Counted from the first letter of the stretch, positions 8,573 to 17,448 are shown. The stretch: DNA of 47,312 bases from Gemmatimonadota bacterium (GCA_023554245.1 JAMJQL010000070.1:1-47312), one strand, 5' to 3'. Numbers and translations: made by a program. The notes: generated by a model from the sequence alone, not told the origin.

Positions 8573-9040
8573 GTGTCCGTGCCGCCTCGCCTGCAGGAGA
8601 TCGTGGATCAGTTCGCCGCCGCCCCCCGTGAGATCCGTGTTCAGGCCCTGCTGGAATACGGGAGCCGGGTGCCACCGTTGCCATCGCGATATGCCGAGCA
8701 CCGGGAATTGCTCGAAGAGGTTCACGAGTGCCAGACGCCATTCTTCCTGGCCACCGAGACCGACGACGATGGCGGGGTGCAGCTCTGGTTCGATTGTCCG
8801 CCCGAAGCCCCCACCGTCCGCGGATTCGCGGGTATTCTGCACGCCGGACTGGCCGGCGAGTCTGCCGAGACGGTACTCGCCGTGCCCCCGGACTTCTATC
8901 GAACCATGGGGCTTTCCGACGTGGTATCGGTCATGCGCCTGCGTGGAATGGGAGCGATCCTCGGGCGACTCAAGCGACAACTCGCTGAGAGGGAGGCCGG
9001 TACCCCGGGCGTCGCGAAGACGAAGGAAGATCGGATTTGA
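8573..9040 (+). CDS. sufE: SufE family Fe-S cluster sulfur acceptor
   Basis: A 155-residue SufE-like protein. The conserved persulfide-accepting cysteine is C53 in [10 protein letters not shown], matching the family's GCQS-type loop; the downstream pattern ([11 protein letters not shown], then [19 protein letters not shown]) follows SufE through its helices. SufE takes sulfur from a SufS-type cysteine desulfurase and passes it to SufBC2D. No other suf gene is present here, but a rhodanese diverges next to it. GTG at 8573 is chosen, with GGAGGA about ten bases upstream; GTG at 8579 is an alternative. Its TGA overlaps the TTG start of the next gene. Confidence 0.85.
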   Translation: MSVPPRLQEIVDQFAAAPREIRVQALLEYGSRVPPLPSRYAEHRELLEEVHECQTPFFLATETDDDGGVQLWFDCPPEAPTVRGFAGILHAGLAGESAETVLAVPPDFYRTMGLSDVVSVMRLRGMGAILGRLKRQLAEREAGTPGVAKTKEDRI

Positions 9041-9525
9041 ACGGGAACCTGGCGCGATATTCGGGGATCGGGCTCGCGATCCTGTTCGTCCTCATACAGT
9101 TCGTCCCGGTCGACCGGTCGAATCCGACCGTGACCGGCGTGGTCGATGCCCCCGAGGAGGTGATGCTCACACTTCGCCGGTCATGCTGGGACTGCCATTC
9201 CAACGAGACGGAGTGGCCCCGGTACGCCCGCGTAGCGCCCGTGTCCTGGCGCTTGTCGCAGCATGTCAGCAGGGGAAGGGAGCACCTGAACTTCACCGAA
9301 TGGGACGGCTACGATCTCGCGGACCTCGACGAGGCCTACGAGGAGATCGGAAAGGAGATGGAGAGCGAAGGGATGCCGCTGGGCGACTACCTCCTGATCC
9401 ACCGGGAGGCTGTGCTGTCACGAACGGACCGACAACGTCTGATTGCCTGGGCCGAGGCCGCCCGGGAGAGTCTGCCCGAGCGGCCACTGGAAGACGAGCT
9501 CCCGGCGGAAGCCGTCAGGCCTTGA
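9037..9525 (+). CDS. Haem-binding domain (Haem_bd) membrane-anchored protein
   Basis: A 162-residue protein with an N-terminal anchor or signal helix ([18 protein letters not shown]) and one c-type haem motif [12 protein letters not shown] near residues 50-60. This is followed by [20 protein letters not shown] and LNFTEW, the conserved body of the Haem_bd family. It should sit in the periplasm, tethered to the inner membrane; its redox role is unknown. The start is TTG at 9037, overlapping the sufE stop, with GAAGGAAGA upstream. The 3' end overlaps the convergent doxX by 11 bases. Confidence 0.85.
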   Translation: MNGNLARYSGIGLAILFVLIQFVPVDRSNPTVTGVVDAPEEVMLTLRRSCWDCHSNETEWPRYARVAPVSWRLSQHVSRGREHLNFTEWDGYDLADLDEAYEEIGKEMESEGMPLGDYLLIHREAVLSRTDRQRLIAWAEAARESLPERPLEDELPAEAVRP

Positions 9526-9925
9526 AGTCGGTGCCGCTACGACGCGCGTCCAGGCTGTAGGGTCCTCCACCCCAGACCGCGAAGAAGAGGAAGAGGAACG
9601 AGAACAGCATCGCCGACATGCCGTTGTTGTTCCACCACCAGATGCTTCCGCCCCAGGCGTGAATCCAGAAGTAGGCGACCGCGAGCATTCCGGAGAGCAG
9701 GAAGGCCGCCGGCCGGGTGAACAGGCCGATGATGATCAGGGCGCCACAGACGGTCTCCAGCACCCCCGCGATTCCGAAGCGCGACATCAGCTCTGCCGTG
9801 CCCGCTTCGCCGAACCCTCCAAACCAACCGAACAGCTTGGCCGATCCGCGCGAAAATATCAGCAGACCCGTAACCACACGTAGCGCAGTCCAGGTGAAGT
9901 CGTGCAACGGCGTCCTCTGGTCCAT
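9515..9925 (-). CDS. DoxX family membrane protein
   Basis: A 136-residue protein with four hydrophobic helices. The family pattern is clear: LRVVTGLLIFSRGSAKLFGWFGG near the N-terminus, then GVLETVCGALIIIGLFTRPAA and the third/fourth helices. DoxX-family proteins are small inner-membrane proteins linked to quinone-dependent oxidoreduction or oxidative-stress complexes; the exact role is not fixed. The ATG at 9925 has a strong GGGAGGAGAGG directly upstream. It diverges from the sco1-like gene, consistent with a respiratory neighbourhood. Confidence 0.85.
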   Translation of the reverse strand: MDQRTPLHDFTWTALRVVTGLLIFSRGSAKLFGWFGGFGEAGTAELMSRFGIAGVLETVCGALIIIGLFTRPAAFLLSGMLAVAYFWIHAWGGSIWWWNNNGMSAMLFSFLFLFFAVWGGGPYSLDARRSGTDFKA

Positions 9926-10000
9926 CCTCTCCTCCCGTTCGTTGAATGCTGGAAGCCCGACGGAGTGACAGGGAATATGAGCCCCGCGCGGCGTCCCACG

Positions 10001-10084
10001 CGAGCCGGGTGCCGCTTGTTCCGTTTCCGCCACCCGGTACATTGGCTCGCCGAGCAGGCGGAAGTACGGGAACGAGCCGGGTGC
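10001..10084. repeat. Hairpin element bracketed by a 12-bp direct repeat
   Basis: CGAGCCGGGTGC occurs at 10001-10012 and again at 10073-10084. Between them lies a nested inverted repeat: GTTCC (10018-10022) with GGAAC (10069-10073), TTCCGCC (10025-10031) with GGCGGAA (10057-10063), and GCTCG (10045-10049) with CGAGC (10051-10055). The element occupies most of the doxX/sco1 divergent spacer. It could be a structured 5' leader of sco1, a regulator site, or a tiny insertion with flanking duplication; no second copy was noticed. Confidence 0.35.
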
Positions 10085-10120
10085 AGACCGGGGCGGCAAA
10101 GCGAGAGGTGGAGTGGGAGA

Positions 10121-10774
10121 ATGACCCTGATGTCGAAGCTGACCATCATCTGCGCGATCCTGATCGCCGGCGGGTTGCTGGCCGGTTGCAGCGTCGAGCC
10201 CGCCGAGCGTCACGAGGCCGACAGGCGGGAAAGGGAAACCGGGTGGCGGGGCATCGCCCTCGAGAATGCGCCGCCGAAGCCCGACTTCACCCTGGCGGAC
10301 ACGAACGGCGATCCGTTCGATTTCCGTGCGCAGACCGACGGCTACATCACCTTTCTCTTCTTCGGCTACACGTCCTGTCCCGACGTCTGCCCGGTGCACA
10401 TGGCCAGCCTGGCCGCCGTGAAGCGTGACCTGCCGGTCGAGCTGCAGCGAAGGATGAAGGTCGTATTCGTCACCACCGATCCCGAGCGCGATACACCCGA
10501 GCGGACGAGTTCCTGGCTGGCGAATTTCGACCCCGACTTCGTCGGCCTGAGGGGAGAGAAGGCGACGGTGGACAGCATCCAGCTCGCGATGGGCCTGCCG
10601 GCCTCGGTGTATCAGCCGCCGGATGAGGAGGGTTTCTACATCGTCGGTCATGCATCGCAGGTGATCGGATTCTCGCCCGATGGGTCGATTCGCGTGATAT
10701 ACCCGTTCGGCACCCGGCAGGCCGACTGGAAGCACGACATTCCGAAACTCGCCGGGGCGAGCTCCGGCTCGTGA
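10121..10774 (+). CDS. SCO1/SenC family copper chaperone lipoprotein
   Basis: A 217-residue thioredoxin-fold protein that delivers copper or electrons to the CuA site of cytochrome oxidase. The N-terminal lipobox LLAGC puts the mature lipid-modified cysteine at C23. The metal ligands are visible: C86 and C90 in SCPDVCP, and H177 in VGHASQ. The TTDPERDTP loop is also typical. The ATG at 10121 follows GGGAGA. The stop overlaps the GTG of the ctaG-like gene by four bases, giving a coupled oxidase-assembly pair. Confidence 0.93.
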   Translation: MTLMSKLTIICAILIAGGLLAGCSVEPAERHEADRRERETGWRGIALENAPPKPDFTLADTNGDPFDFRAQTDGYITFLFFGYTSCPDVCPVHMASLAAVKRDLPVELQRRMKVVFVTTDPERDTPERTSSWLANFDPDFVGLRGEKATVDSIQLAMGLPASVYQPPDEEGFYIVGHASQVIGFSPDGSIRVIYPFGTRQADWKHDIPKLAGASSGS

Positions 10775-11565
10775 ATCTCCAGTGGTGGTGCTCGGCCCAG
10801 GCGATCCCATGGGACTGGTCCTGGCGGCCCTATCCGGGTGTGTGGCTGTTCGTGCTGGCGGCGGCGGGTCTCTACGGGCTCGCGGTGCGGGGTGACGGGA
10901 CCGGGTCCCGACGCGGCTGGGCCATTGCGGGATTCTTGACCCTCTGGATCGCACTCGACTGGCCGATCGGCGCGCTCGGCGGCGGATACCTGTCTTCCGT
11001 GCACATGCTCCAGTACCTGCTGATCGCCCTGGTCGTGCCGGCCCTGCTGCTGCTCGGCATACCGGAGTCGACCTGGACTCGATTCGCCGACTCCGGCGCA
11101 CGGCCGGTGCTCCGGTTTCTCACGCACCCGCTGATTGCGCTGGGGATCTTTCAGATCGTGTTGATCTGGACACACCTGCCGGCCACCGTCGATGGACTGA
11201 TGGCGAGCCAGTGGGGTTCCTTCCTGATCGACGTTCTCTGGCTGCTCGGAGGGGTGCTGTTCTGGTGGCCGGTGATTTCGCCGGTTCCGGACCGGACCTG
11301 GTTCGGTGCGCCGTTGAAGATGGGCTATCTGTTCCTCGCCACGGTGCTCAATACCATGCCCTACGCCTTTCTGACCTTCGGAGAGTCACCGTACTACGGG
11401 ATCTACGAGCTCGCGCCGCCCGTGGGCCGGCTCACGGCAGGAGAAGACCAGCAGATCGCGGGCCTCCTGATGAAAGTGGGGGGCGGCGTGATCCTGTGGA
11501 CGGCGATCACGACGATCTGGTTCCGCTGGTACAGTCGGGAGGAAGCCGAGTGCCCGGCACCCTGA
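10771..11565 (+). CDS. ctaG: Caa3-type CtaG cytochrome c oxidase assembly protein
   Basis: A 264-residue protein with about seven membrane helices, of the Caa3_CtaG family. Typical landmarks are LDWPIGALGGGYLSSVHMLQYLL, LLLGIP, FWWPVISP and LKMGYLFLATVLNTMP. Histidines in VHMLQ and in TH-LP are candidate metal ligands. It assists assembly of caa3/aa3 oxidase in the inner membrane. The GTG start at 10771 overlaps the sco1 stop. The 3' end overlaps the exchanger gene by 16 bases, so the three genes are likely one operon. Confidence 0.9.
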   Translation: MNLQWWCSAQAIPWDWSWRPYPGVWLFVLAAAGLYGLAVRGDGTGSRRGWAIAGFLTLWIALDWPIGALGGGYLSSVHMLQYLLIALVVPALLLLGIPESTWTRFADSGARPVLRFLTHPLIALGIFQIVLIWTHLPATVDGLMASQWGSFLIDVLWLLGGVLFWWPVISPVPDRTWFGAPLKMGYLFLATVLNTMPYAFLTFGESPYYGIYELAPPVGRLTAGEDQQIAGLLMKVGGGVILWTAITTIWFRWYSREEAECPAP

Positions 11566-12494
11566 TTACCGTCTACAACCTCATCGCCGGCGGAGTGTTG
11601 CTCTGGTTCGGCGCCGAGACCTTCGTACGAAGTTCTTCCGCACTCGCCATCCGTATGGGTCTTACGCCCCTGGTCGTCGGACTCACGGTAGTTGCGTTCG
11701 GTACGAGTGCCCCAGAGCTCGGGGTCAGCCTCATCTCGACCTTCCGGAGCATGGGTGATGTGGCCACCGGAAACGTGGTCGGCTCGAACATCGCCAACGT
11801 CGGGTTGATACTGGGGCTCTCAGCCCTGATCCGGCCGATCCGGATCGAGCCCAAGCTGTTGCAGCTGGACGTTCCGATCGTGGTCGCGGTGTCACTACTG
11901 GCCACGCTCCTCTTCGAAGATGGCGTCCTCTCCCGCCCGGAAGCGGGATTCCTCGTATTCCTGCTCATTGGCTACATTCTGCTTTCGCTGCGGAAATCAC
12001 GCCTCGAGCTGGACGTGGAAGTTTCGCCGGTCGGGGAGTCGACCGGAAGGCGACCGCTCGCGATGGTTCTGGGACTCATCCTGGCCGGACTCGCGATGCT
12101 CGTCATGGGGAGCTTCGCATTCGTGAACGGAGCGCAGGACCTGGCAGTAGGTCTCGGTGTCAAACCCGCCATCGTCGGACTGACGGTGGTGGCGGTCGGC
12201 ACCAGCCTGCCGGAAGCCGCCACCTCCGTGGTCGCGGCCTGGCGCGGTCAGGGAGAAATAGCGGTCGGCAACCTGGTCGGGTCGAATCTCTTCAACCTGC
12301 TGGCGATTCTCGGAGTGACCGGACTGGTCAGACCGGTCATGCGGGGCCAGGTGAGCATGGTCAGCTTCGCGGTCATGATCGGTCTCGCAGTCGCCCTGAT
12401 TCCGCTCATGCGTTCGGGGTTCGAGGTGAGCAGGCGTGAAGGTGCTGCCCTCCTCTTTGCGTACGCAGCCTATGTATACTGGCTCATCCCCTGA
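11550..12494 (+). CDS. Calcium/sodium antiporter (CaCA family, YrbG-like)
   Basis: A 314-residue inner-membrane exchanger with the two alpha-repeats that define the family: VVAFGTSAPELGVSLIS followed by GNVVGSNIANVG in the first half, and VVAVGTSLPEAATSV followed by GNLVGSNLFNLL in the second. About ten helices are visible. It should extrude Ca2+ in exchange for Na+ or H+. GTG at 11550 is chosen, with GGGAGGA just upstream, inside the 3' end of ctaG. Confidence 0.93.
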   Translation: MPGTLITVYNLIAGGVLLWFGAETFVRSSSALAIRMGLTPLVVGLTVVAFGTSAPELGVSLISTFRSMGDVATGNVVGSNIANVGLILGLSALIRPIRIEPKLLQLDVPIVVAVSLLATLLFEDGVLSRPEAGFLVFLLIGYILLSLRKSRLELDVEVSPVGESTGRRPLAMVLGLILAGLAMLVMGSFAFVNGAQDLAVGLGVKPAIVGLTVVAVGTSLPEAATSVVAAWRGQGEIAVGNLVGSNLFNLLAILGVTGLVRPVMRGQVSMVSFAVMIGLAVALIPLMRSGFEVSRREGAALLFAYAAYVYWLIP

Positions 12495-12510
12495 AACGAG
12501 AGTTGATCGG

Positions 12511-13293
12511 ATGGGACAATCCAAGAAGATCCGATTCCCGGGATCGACCGGTGACCTGCTGACGGCCCGGCTGGACATCCCCGAGTCCCGGCCCGCGGCA
12601 TGGGCGCTCTTCGCACACTGCTTCACGTGCTCCAAGGACCTCAAGGCGGTCGTGAATCTCTCGCGAGCCCTGAACGAAGCGAAGGTCGCCGTGATGCGCT
12701 TCGACTTCACCGGACTCGGAGAGAGCGAAGGAGACTTCGCCGATACGAGCTTCGCCTCGAACGTGGATGATCTCATCGCAGCTGCCGAGTACCTGGCCGC
12801 GGAACACGAGCCAGTGAAGATCCTCGTCGGGCACTCTCTGGGAGGCGCAGCTGTCCTGCAGGCCGCCGCGGACGTTCCCTCGGCGGTAGCTGTTGCCACG
12901 ATCGGAGCGCCGGCCGACCCCGCTCACGTTACCCACCTCCTGACGGGCGCGATCGATGACATCCGCCGGGATGGTCAGGCAGAGGTGATGCTGGCCGGAC
13001 GCCGTTTCACGATCGGCGAGAAGTTCCTGGATGACCTGGAGGAGACCAGACAGCAGGAGCGTATCAGGTCGCTCGATCGGGCGCTGATCATCTTTCACAG
13101 TCCGGTGGACAGGGTCGTGGGGATCGACAACGCGGCGAAGATCTACGCGTCGGCGAGGCACCCCAAGAGCTTCATTTCGCTCGACGAAGCCGACCACCTT
13201 CTGACCGATCCGTCAGACGCCAGCTATGTCGGCGAAGTCCTGGCGGCGTGGTCGCGAAAGTACATCCCCGAGTGTCGCTCAGCCGCCGAATGA
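12511..13293 (+). CDS. Alpha/beta hydrolase (OsmC-partner type)
   Basis: A 260-residue cytoplasmic hydrolase. The nucleophile elbow GHSLGGAA, an oxyanion-type ALFAHCFTCSKDLKA strand, an acidic residue in FHSPVDRVVGI and the His in DEADHLLTD complete the triad. This sequence type, especially HCFTCSKD and RFDFTGLGESEG, matches the N-terminal half of bifunctional hydrolase/OsmC proteins. Here it ends before any OsmC domain, and the next gene is unrelated. The ATG at 12511 lies 16 bases after the exchanger stop. The substrate is unknown. Confidence 0.85.
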   Translation: MGQSKKIRFPGSTGDLLTARLDIPESRPAAWALFAHCFTCSKDLKAVVNLSRALNEAKVAVMRFDFTGLGESEGDFADTSFASNVDDLIAAAEYLAAEHEPVKILVGHSLGGAAVLQAAADVPSAVAVATIGAPADPAHVTHLLTGAIDDIRRDGQAEVMLAGRRFTIGEKFLDDLEETRQQERIRSLDRALIIFHSPVDRVVGIDNAAKIYASARHPKSFISLDEADHLLTDPSDASYVGEVLAAWSRKYIPECRSAAE

Positions 13294-13829
13294 GCGGCGG
13301 GTCAGCCATGAGCGACTTCCCCGAGGTGGGCATCGATGCCGCACGTTTGCGGCCGAAGTTCGATCTCGATCTCCCCGTTCCCGCCGACGCGGCAATACAG
13401 CGAATCCGGGAGGGTCTCGACACGCCGGAGCTGCGGGAAACCACGATGAGCGCGGGCCGGCATGCCGAGTTCCATGTCGATGCAGCCGAAAAGAAGGTTT
13501 GGTCGCCACGACTCACCGTGCAGGTCGAGGATGCACCCGGCGGATCGTCGCTACGCGGTCGGTTCGCGCCCCGCGCCGACGTGTGGACCGGGTTCATGTT
13601 CGTCTATTTCCTGGTTGTATTCCTCATCCTGTTCGGAGCCACGCTGGGTTACGTGCAGCAAGTCTCGGACGAGACGCCGTGGGGCTACTGGGCGATTCCC
13701 GCCGGCCTCGCGGTCATCGCGGCAATCCATGGACTGAGCTATCTCGGTCAGCGACTGGCCGAGGACCAGATGCGCGAACTGCGTGGACAGCTCGACGCCA
13801 TTCTGGACAGCCAGTTCGGGGACGCGTAG
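13290..13829 (+). CDS. Membrane protein with two helices, unknown
   Basis: A 179-residue protein (173 if it starts at ATG 13308). The first ~100 residues are soluble and polar, including AGRHAEFHVDAAEKKVWSP; they are followed by two membrane helices (GFMFVYFLVVFLILFGATLGYV and YWAIPAGLAVIAAIHGLSYL) and a charged tail. The ATG at 13290 overlaps the hydrolase stop as ATGA, suggesting coupled translation; 13308 is an alternative with a weak GGCGGG upstream. No family is recognised. Confidence 0.65.
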   Translation: MSGGSAMSDFPEVGIDAARLRPKFDLDLPVPADAAIQRIREGLDTPELRETTMSAGRHAEFHVDAAEKKVWSPRLTVQVEDAPGGSSLRGRFAPRADVWTGFMFVYFLVVFLILFGATLGYVQQVSDETPWGYWAIPAGLAVIAAIHGLSYLGQRLAEDQMRELRGQLDAILDSQFGDA

Positions 13830-13862
13830 CAGGCCGATCGCCGGGACGCGGCGAAGAGCGAA

Positions 13863-14072
13863 TCAGCCGGTCGGCCGGACCTCGTAGCCTGTGCGCTCCA
13901 CGATAGCGATCAGTACCTCAGGGTCGAGAACATCTCCGACGATCACGGCGCTTCCGGGGTCGAGTGTCACCTCGACAGATCGCACGCCGTCCGCTTCCTC
14001 GAGCGCCTTCTGCACTCTGGCGGTGCAGTGATCGCAGCTCATTCCGTCAATGGCCAATTCGATCCGAGTCAT
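13863..14072 (-). CDS. HMA-domain heavy-metal-binding protein (CopZ-like)
   Basis: A 69-residue single HMA domain. The metal-binding GMSCDHC places the two cysteines at C13 and C16, within a beta-alpha-beta pattern (RIELAIDG, VRSVEVTLD, and TGYEVRPTG at the end). Such proteins carry Cu+ or similar soft metals. The ATG at 14072 has AGGAG about nine bases upstream; ATG at 14099 would add nine residues. No P-type ATPase or MerR-type regulator is in view. It lies downstream of the his operon on the same strand, beyond a GC hairpin. Confidence 0.85.
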   Translation of the reverse strand: MTRIELAIDGMSCDHCTARVQKALEEADGVRSVEVTLDPGSAVIVGDVLDPEVLIAIVERTGYEVRPTG

Positions 14073-14102
14073 CTCGTGAGTCTCCTGTTCGGCTCCCATA
14101 TC

Positions 14103-14120
14103 CGGCCGCTGCGACGGCCG
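14103..14120 (-). terminator. GC hairpin after the his operon (weak)
   Basis: CGGCCG (14103-14108) and CGGCCG (14115-14120) can pair across a six-base loop, about 20 bases beyond the hisIE stop. There is no U run, and the arms are self-complementary, so it is at best a U-less terminator between hisIE and the HMA gene. Confidence 0.25.
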
Positions 14121-14141
14121 AGCTTGATCCGGTGGCCCGGC

Positions 14142-14774
14142 TCAGCGGGCGCGACTGAGCAGTTCTTCCGCCACACGATCGGGGTCGAGACCCGCTGCAC
14201 GCCAGAGGACGAGCAGGTGATAGAGCAGGTCGGCCGATTCCTCGGCCAGCCGGTGCGGCTCCGCCACTGCCGAGAGCGCGGTTTCCGCGGCTTCCTCGGC
14301 CACCTTCTGCGCCGCCCGCATCACGCCGGCTTGCAGCAGGGTGGTCGTGTACGAGCCTTCGGGACGATCCCGGTCCCGCTGTTCGATCACGTCCGCGAGA
14401 CCGACCAGAACCGATTGAAGCGTCGCTCGAGCCGGAGGCGTCGCGGCCCCCGGGGCATCGAAACAGCTTCGGGTCCCCTGGTGACAGCAGGGTCCCTTCG
14501 GATGGGCTCGGACCAGGATCGCGTCTGAATCGCAGTCTGCCGCGATCGAGGCCACGAAGAGGGTATTGCCGGACGTTTCGCCCTTCTCCCAGAGTCGCTT
14601 CCGCGACCTGGAATAGAAGGTCGCCTTGCCGCTTTCGAGGGTCCGCTCGAGTGATTCCCTGTTCATCCAGCCGAGCATCAGCACCGAGCCGTCCTGCGCG
14701 TCCTGCACGATGGCAGGTACGAGCCCCGAGTCGGGGTCGAACCGGATCGCGTTCGTGTCGAAGTCAGTCCCCAT
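14142..14774 (-). CDS. hisIE: Bifunctional phosphoribosyl-AMP cyclohydrolase / phosphoribosyl-ATP pyrophosphatase
   Basis: A 210-residue fusion for steps 2 and 3 of histidine synthesis. The N-terminal cyclohydrolase domain (to ~110) has [24 protein letters not shown] and the zinc/metal site DCDSDAI with [12 protein letters not shown]. The C-terminal pyrophosphatase domain (~118-205) has [20 protein letters not shown] and [13 protein letters not shown]. Length is normal for the fused form. It is the last his gene and overlaps hisF by 11 bases. Confidence 0.96.
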   Translation of the reverse strand: MGTDFDTNAIRFDPDSGLVPAIVQDAQDGSVLMLGWMNRESLERTLESGKATFYSRSRKRLWEKGETSGNTLFVASIAADCDSDAILVRAHPKGPCCHQGTRSCFDAPGAATPPARATLQSVLVGLADVIEQRDRDRPEGSYTTTLLQAGVMRAAQKVAEEAAETALSAVAEPHRLAEESADLLYHLLVLWRAAGLDPDRVAEELLSRAR

Positions 14775-15546
14775 TCTCAGCTCCGTTCGTGATCGGCCGC
14801 ACAGGGACGCCGCAGGCGGCCAGCTGCCGCTTCAGATCGGGAATCGCGATCTCTCCGAAGTGAAACAGCGATGCGGCGAGGGCCGCCGAGGCTCCGGCCT
14901 CGAAGGCCTCCGTGAAGTGCGATACTCGGCCCGCTCCCCCCGACGCGATCACCGGGATCGAGACGTTTCCACAGATTTCCCGCAGGAGCTCCAGGTCGAA
15001 GCCCGACTTCGTGCCATCGCGATCCATGGAAGTGAGGAGGATCTCGCCCGCGCCCCTGCGTTCCACTTCGACCGCCCATTCCACTGCATCGCGTCGGGTG
15101 CCGGCCGTGCCGGCTCGTACCCTGACGGCCCATCCGTCGAAACCCTCCCGGCGGGCGTCGATCGCGACCACCACGGCCTGTGAGCCGAACCGATCCGCCG
15201 CTTCGGAGATCAACTCGGGCCTGGCCGCCGCGGCCGTATTGATCCCGATCTTGTCCGCGCCTGCGTGCAGTACGTCGCGCATCTGCTCCACGCTGGTCAG
15301 TCCGCCTCCGACGGTGAACGGAATGAACAGGTCACGGGCCACGCTCTCGGCGAGGCGGACTGCCGTACGCTCCGCGCGACGGGTCGCCGTGATATCCAGA
15401 AACACGAGTTCGTCTGCCCCTTGCGCCGCGTAGAGCCTGCCCAGCTCCGCCGGATCACCGGCGTCCCGAAGCCCCTCGAATCTGACTCCCTTCACGACAC
15501 GCCCGTCCCGGACGTCGAGGCAGGGTACGATACGCCGCTTCAGCAC
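14764..15546 (-). CDS. hisF: Imidazole glycerol phosphate synthase, cyclase subunit
   Basis: A 260-residue (beta/alpha)8 barrel that joins PRFAR and ammonia to give IGP and AICAR. The catalytic aspartates are at D11 (PCLDVRDG) and D130 (VVVAID). Phosphate-binding loops FTVGGG and ASGGAG are in place. It works as a dimer with HisH, encoded two genes upstream in the same operon. It starts with GTG at 15546, overlapping hisA by seven bases. Confidence 0.97.
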   Translation of the reverse strand: MLKRRIVPCLDVRDGRVVKGVRFEGLRDAGDPAELGRLYAAQGADELVFLDITATRRAERTAVRLAESVARDLFIPFTVGGGLTSVEQMRDVLHAGADKIGINTAAAARPELISEAADRFGSQAVVVAIDARREGFDGWAVRVRAGTAGTRRDAVEWAVEVERRGAGEILLTSMDRDGTKSGFDLELLREICGNVSIPVIASGGAGRVSHFTEAFEAGASAALAASLFHFGEIAIPDLKRQLAACGVPVRPITNGAENGD

Positions 15547-16253
15547 GAGGCCTCCAGGGCATCTCTCAGGCTGAGACGCCCGTGGTACAGCGCACTCCCG
15601 ATCACGGCTCCGAAGGCCCCGATGTCCTTCAGGGCGCGGATATCTTCGGTCGAGCTGACGCCACCCGCCGCAATCACGCGAAAGCCCGATTGCACCAGGG
15701 CGCGGGTTCCGAGCCGATCCACCGATGTGAGTGTTCCATCCCTCCGCGTGTCTGTGTACAGAACGGTATCGATGCCCCTCGAGCGCAGAAGGCTGGAAAC
15801 CGATTCCATGTCGCCACCCGATTCGGTGAGCCAGCCCTCCTGCAGTACCTTTCCGTCACGCACGTCGACCGCCGCTGCGATCCGGTCCGGTCCGTACCGC
15901 TCGACCAGGTCACCGGGCCATTCCGAGCCCGAGACCGCGGCCGTTCCGAGGAGCAGTCGGTGGACTCCCGACTCCAGGTACGAAGTCGCCTGCTCCTTCG
16001 TCCGAATGCCACCGCCCACCTGCACGGGACCACCGAATGCGTCCAGGATCCGTCCGATCAGGTCCTGATGCTCGGGCCGGCCCTGTTTCGCTCCTCCCAG
16101 GTCGACCACGTGCAGCGCCTCCGCGCCCCCGGCGGCGAATTCGCGTGCAACGTGCACGGGGTCGGCCGAGAACCTCGTGACCCGGTCGAAATCGCCCTGC
16201 CTGAGCCGGACACAGGTTCCGTCCAGCAGGTCGATGGCTGGATAGACGATCAT
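15540..16253 (-). CDS. hisA: ProFAR isomerase
   Basis: A 237-residue (beta/alpha)8 barrel, paralogous to HisF, catalysing the Amadori isomerisation of ProFAR to PRFAR. D8 in [10 protein letters not shown] and D130 in AAVDVRDG are the acid/base residues. VQVGGGIR and AAGGVSS bind the two phosphates. The ATG at 16253 overlaps the hisH stop as ATGA. No PriA-type gene for tryptophan synthesis is seen nearby, so dual HisA/TrpF use cannot be judged. Confidence 0.97.
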   Translation of the reverse strand: MIVYPAIDLLDGTCVRLRQGDFDRVTRFSADPVHVAREFAAGGAEALHVVDLGGAKQGRPEHQDLIGRILDAFGGPVQVGGGIRTKEQATSYLESGVHRLLLGTAAVSGSEWPGDLVERYGPDRIAAAVDVRDGKVLQEGWLTESGGDMESVSSLLRSRGIDTVLYTDTRRDGTLTSVDRLGTRALVQSGFRVIAAGGVSSTEDIRALKDIGAFGAVIGSALYHGRLSLRDALEASC

Positions 16254-16864
16254 GACGATTCTCCCGCGCGGCAGAAGTTCGCGAGCACTCTGAGACCGGC
16301 GTCGCCCGACTTCTCGGGGTGAAACTGCACGGCCACCCTCCGTCCACTTCGCACCGCGGCGGGAAAGGTCCCCCCGTAGTCCACCTCGGCGATGACCTGC
16401 TCCACAGGCGAATCGACCCGATAGGAATGCAGGAAATAGAAATGCTCCATGCGGCCCAGTCCGTCGAAGAGAGGGTCGTCGGCGAGTCGCGTCTCGTTCC
16501 ACCCGATGTGTGGAAGGGGAAGCCCGAACTCCGGGTTCTCACTGCCAATTCGTCGTGTGACGCCGGGGAGAATGCCCAGGCAGGGGACCCTTCCGGCCCC
16601 CTCTTCCGAATTCTGCGTGAACAACTGGAGTCCGAGACAGATCCCCAGCATCGGCAATTGCGAGTCGCGCAGCGGTCTCACCAGGCCGCGGGACTCGAGC
16701 TCGCTCATGGCCGTCGCGGCTGCTCCCACTCCCGGCAGAATGATCGCCGTAGCGTGGTCGAGGGCACCGGCCGTCGATGCTCGCCGCCAGGCAAGACCGA
16801 GACGTTCCAGCGCGAACTCAACACTTCTCAGGTTCCCCGCCCCGTAGTCGACCAGCGCGATCAC
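16250..16864 (-). CDS. hisH: Imidazole glycerol phosphate synthase, glutaminase subunit
   Basis: A 204-residue class I glutamine amidotransferase that feeds ammonia to HisF. The triad is visible: C76 in LGICLGLQLF, and H182 and E184 in QFHPEKSG. The N-terminal VDYGAGNLRSVEFAL and the PGVGA oxyanion region are typical. It starts with GTG at 16864, overlapping the hisB stop by four bases. Confidence 0.97.
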   Translation of the reverse strand: MIALVDYGAGNLRSVEFALERLGLAWRRASTAGALDHATAIILPGVGAAATAMSELESRGLVRPLRDSQLPMLGICLGLQLFTQNSEEGAGRVPCLGILPGVTRRIGSENPEFGLPLPHIGWNETRLADDPLFDGLGRMEHFYFLHSYRVDSPVEQVIAEVDYGGTFPAAVRSGRRVAVQFHPEKSGDAGLRVLANFCRAGESS

Positions 16865-17448
16865 AGAACGCCCTTGGTCGATGGAATCCTGTCCTCGAAA
16901 CGCGGATCTGTTTCGATCGCGGCCCTCAGCGCCCGTCCGAGCGCCTTGAATATCGCCTCGATTCTGTGGTGGTCGTTTCTACCGTATTCGACACCGACGT
17001 GAATGTTGGCTCCCAGGGTCTGCGCCAGAGCCCGAACGAAGTCCTCGACCAGCTCGGTCGGCAGCTCACCGACGGCCTCCCGAGTGAAATCGGCCTCGAA
17101 CACGACGAATGGTCGTCCACCGAGATCCAGTACCACCCGGGCGAGGGCCTCATCCATCGGGACGTAGAATCCGTACCGGCGGATCCCGCGCCGCTCCCCG
17201 AGAGCATCGGCGAGAGCCGATCCCAGAACCAGTCCCACGTCCTCGACCGTGTGGTGCTCATCGACCTGCAGATCGCCATCGGCATCGATCTTCGCATCCA
17301 GGCCCGCGTTGCGTACGAGAAGTTCCAGCATGTGGTCGAAGAAGCCGATGCCCGTGTGAATCGTGGAGCGCCCCGAGCCATCGAGGTCCACCTCTACGGA
17401 TATTCTCGTCTCGCGGGTGGTGCGGTCCGCCGACCCCACTCGGCTCAT
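16861..17448 (-). CDS. hisB: Imidazoleglycerol-phosphate dehydratase
   Basis: A 195-residue monofunctional dehydratase (no N-terminal HAD phosphatase, unlike the enterobacterial HisB). The Mn2+-binding repeats are visible: TGIGFFDHMLE with DEHHTVEDVG, and later EYGRNDHHRIEAIFKALG. It converts IGP to imidazole acetol phosphate. The missing phosphatase activity is supplied by the adjacent PHP-family gene. ATG at 17448 overlaps the upstream stop as ATGA. Confidence 0.97.
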   Translation of the reverse strand: MSRVGSADRTTRETRISVEVDLDGSGRSTIHTGIGFFDHMLELLVRNAGLDAKIDADGDLQVDEHHTVEDVGLVLGSALADALGERRGIRRYGFYVPMDEALARVVLDLGGRPFVVFEADFTREAVGELPTELVEDFVRALAQTLGANIHVGVEYGRNDHHRIEAIFKALGRALRAAIETDPRFEDRIPSTKGVL

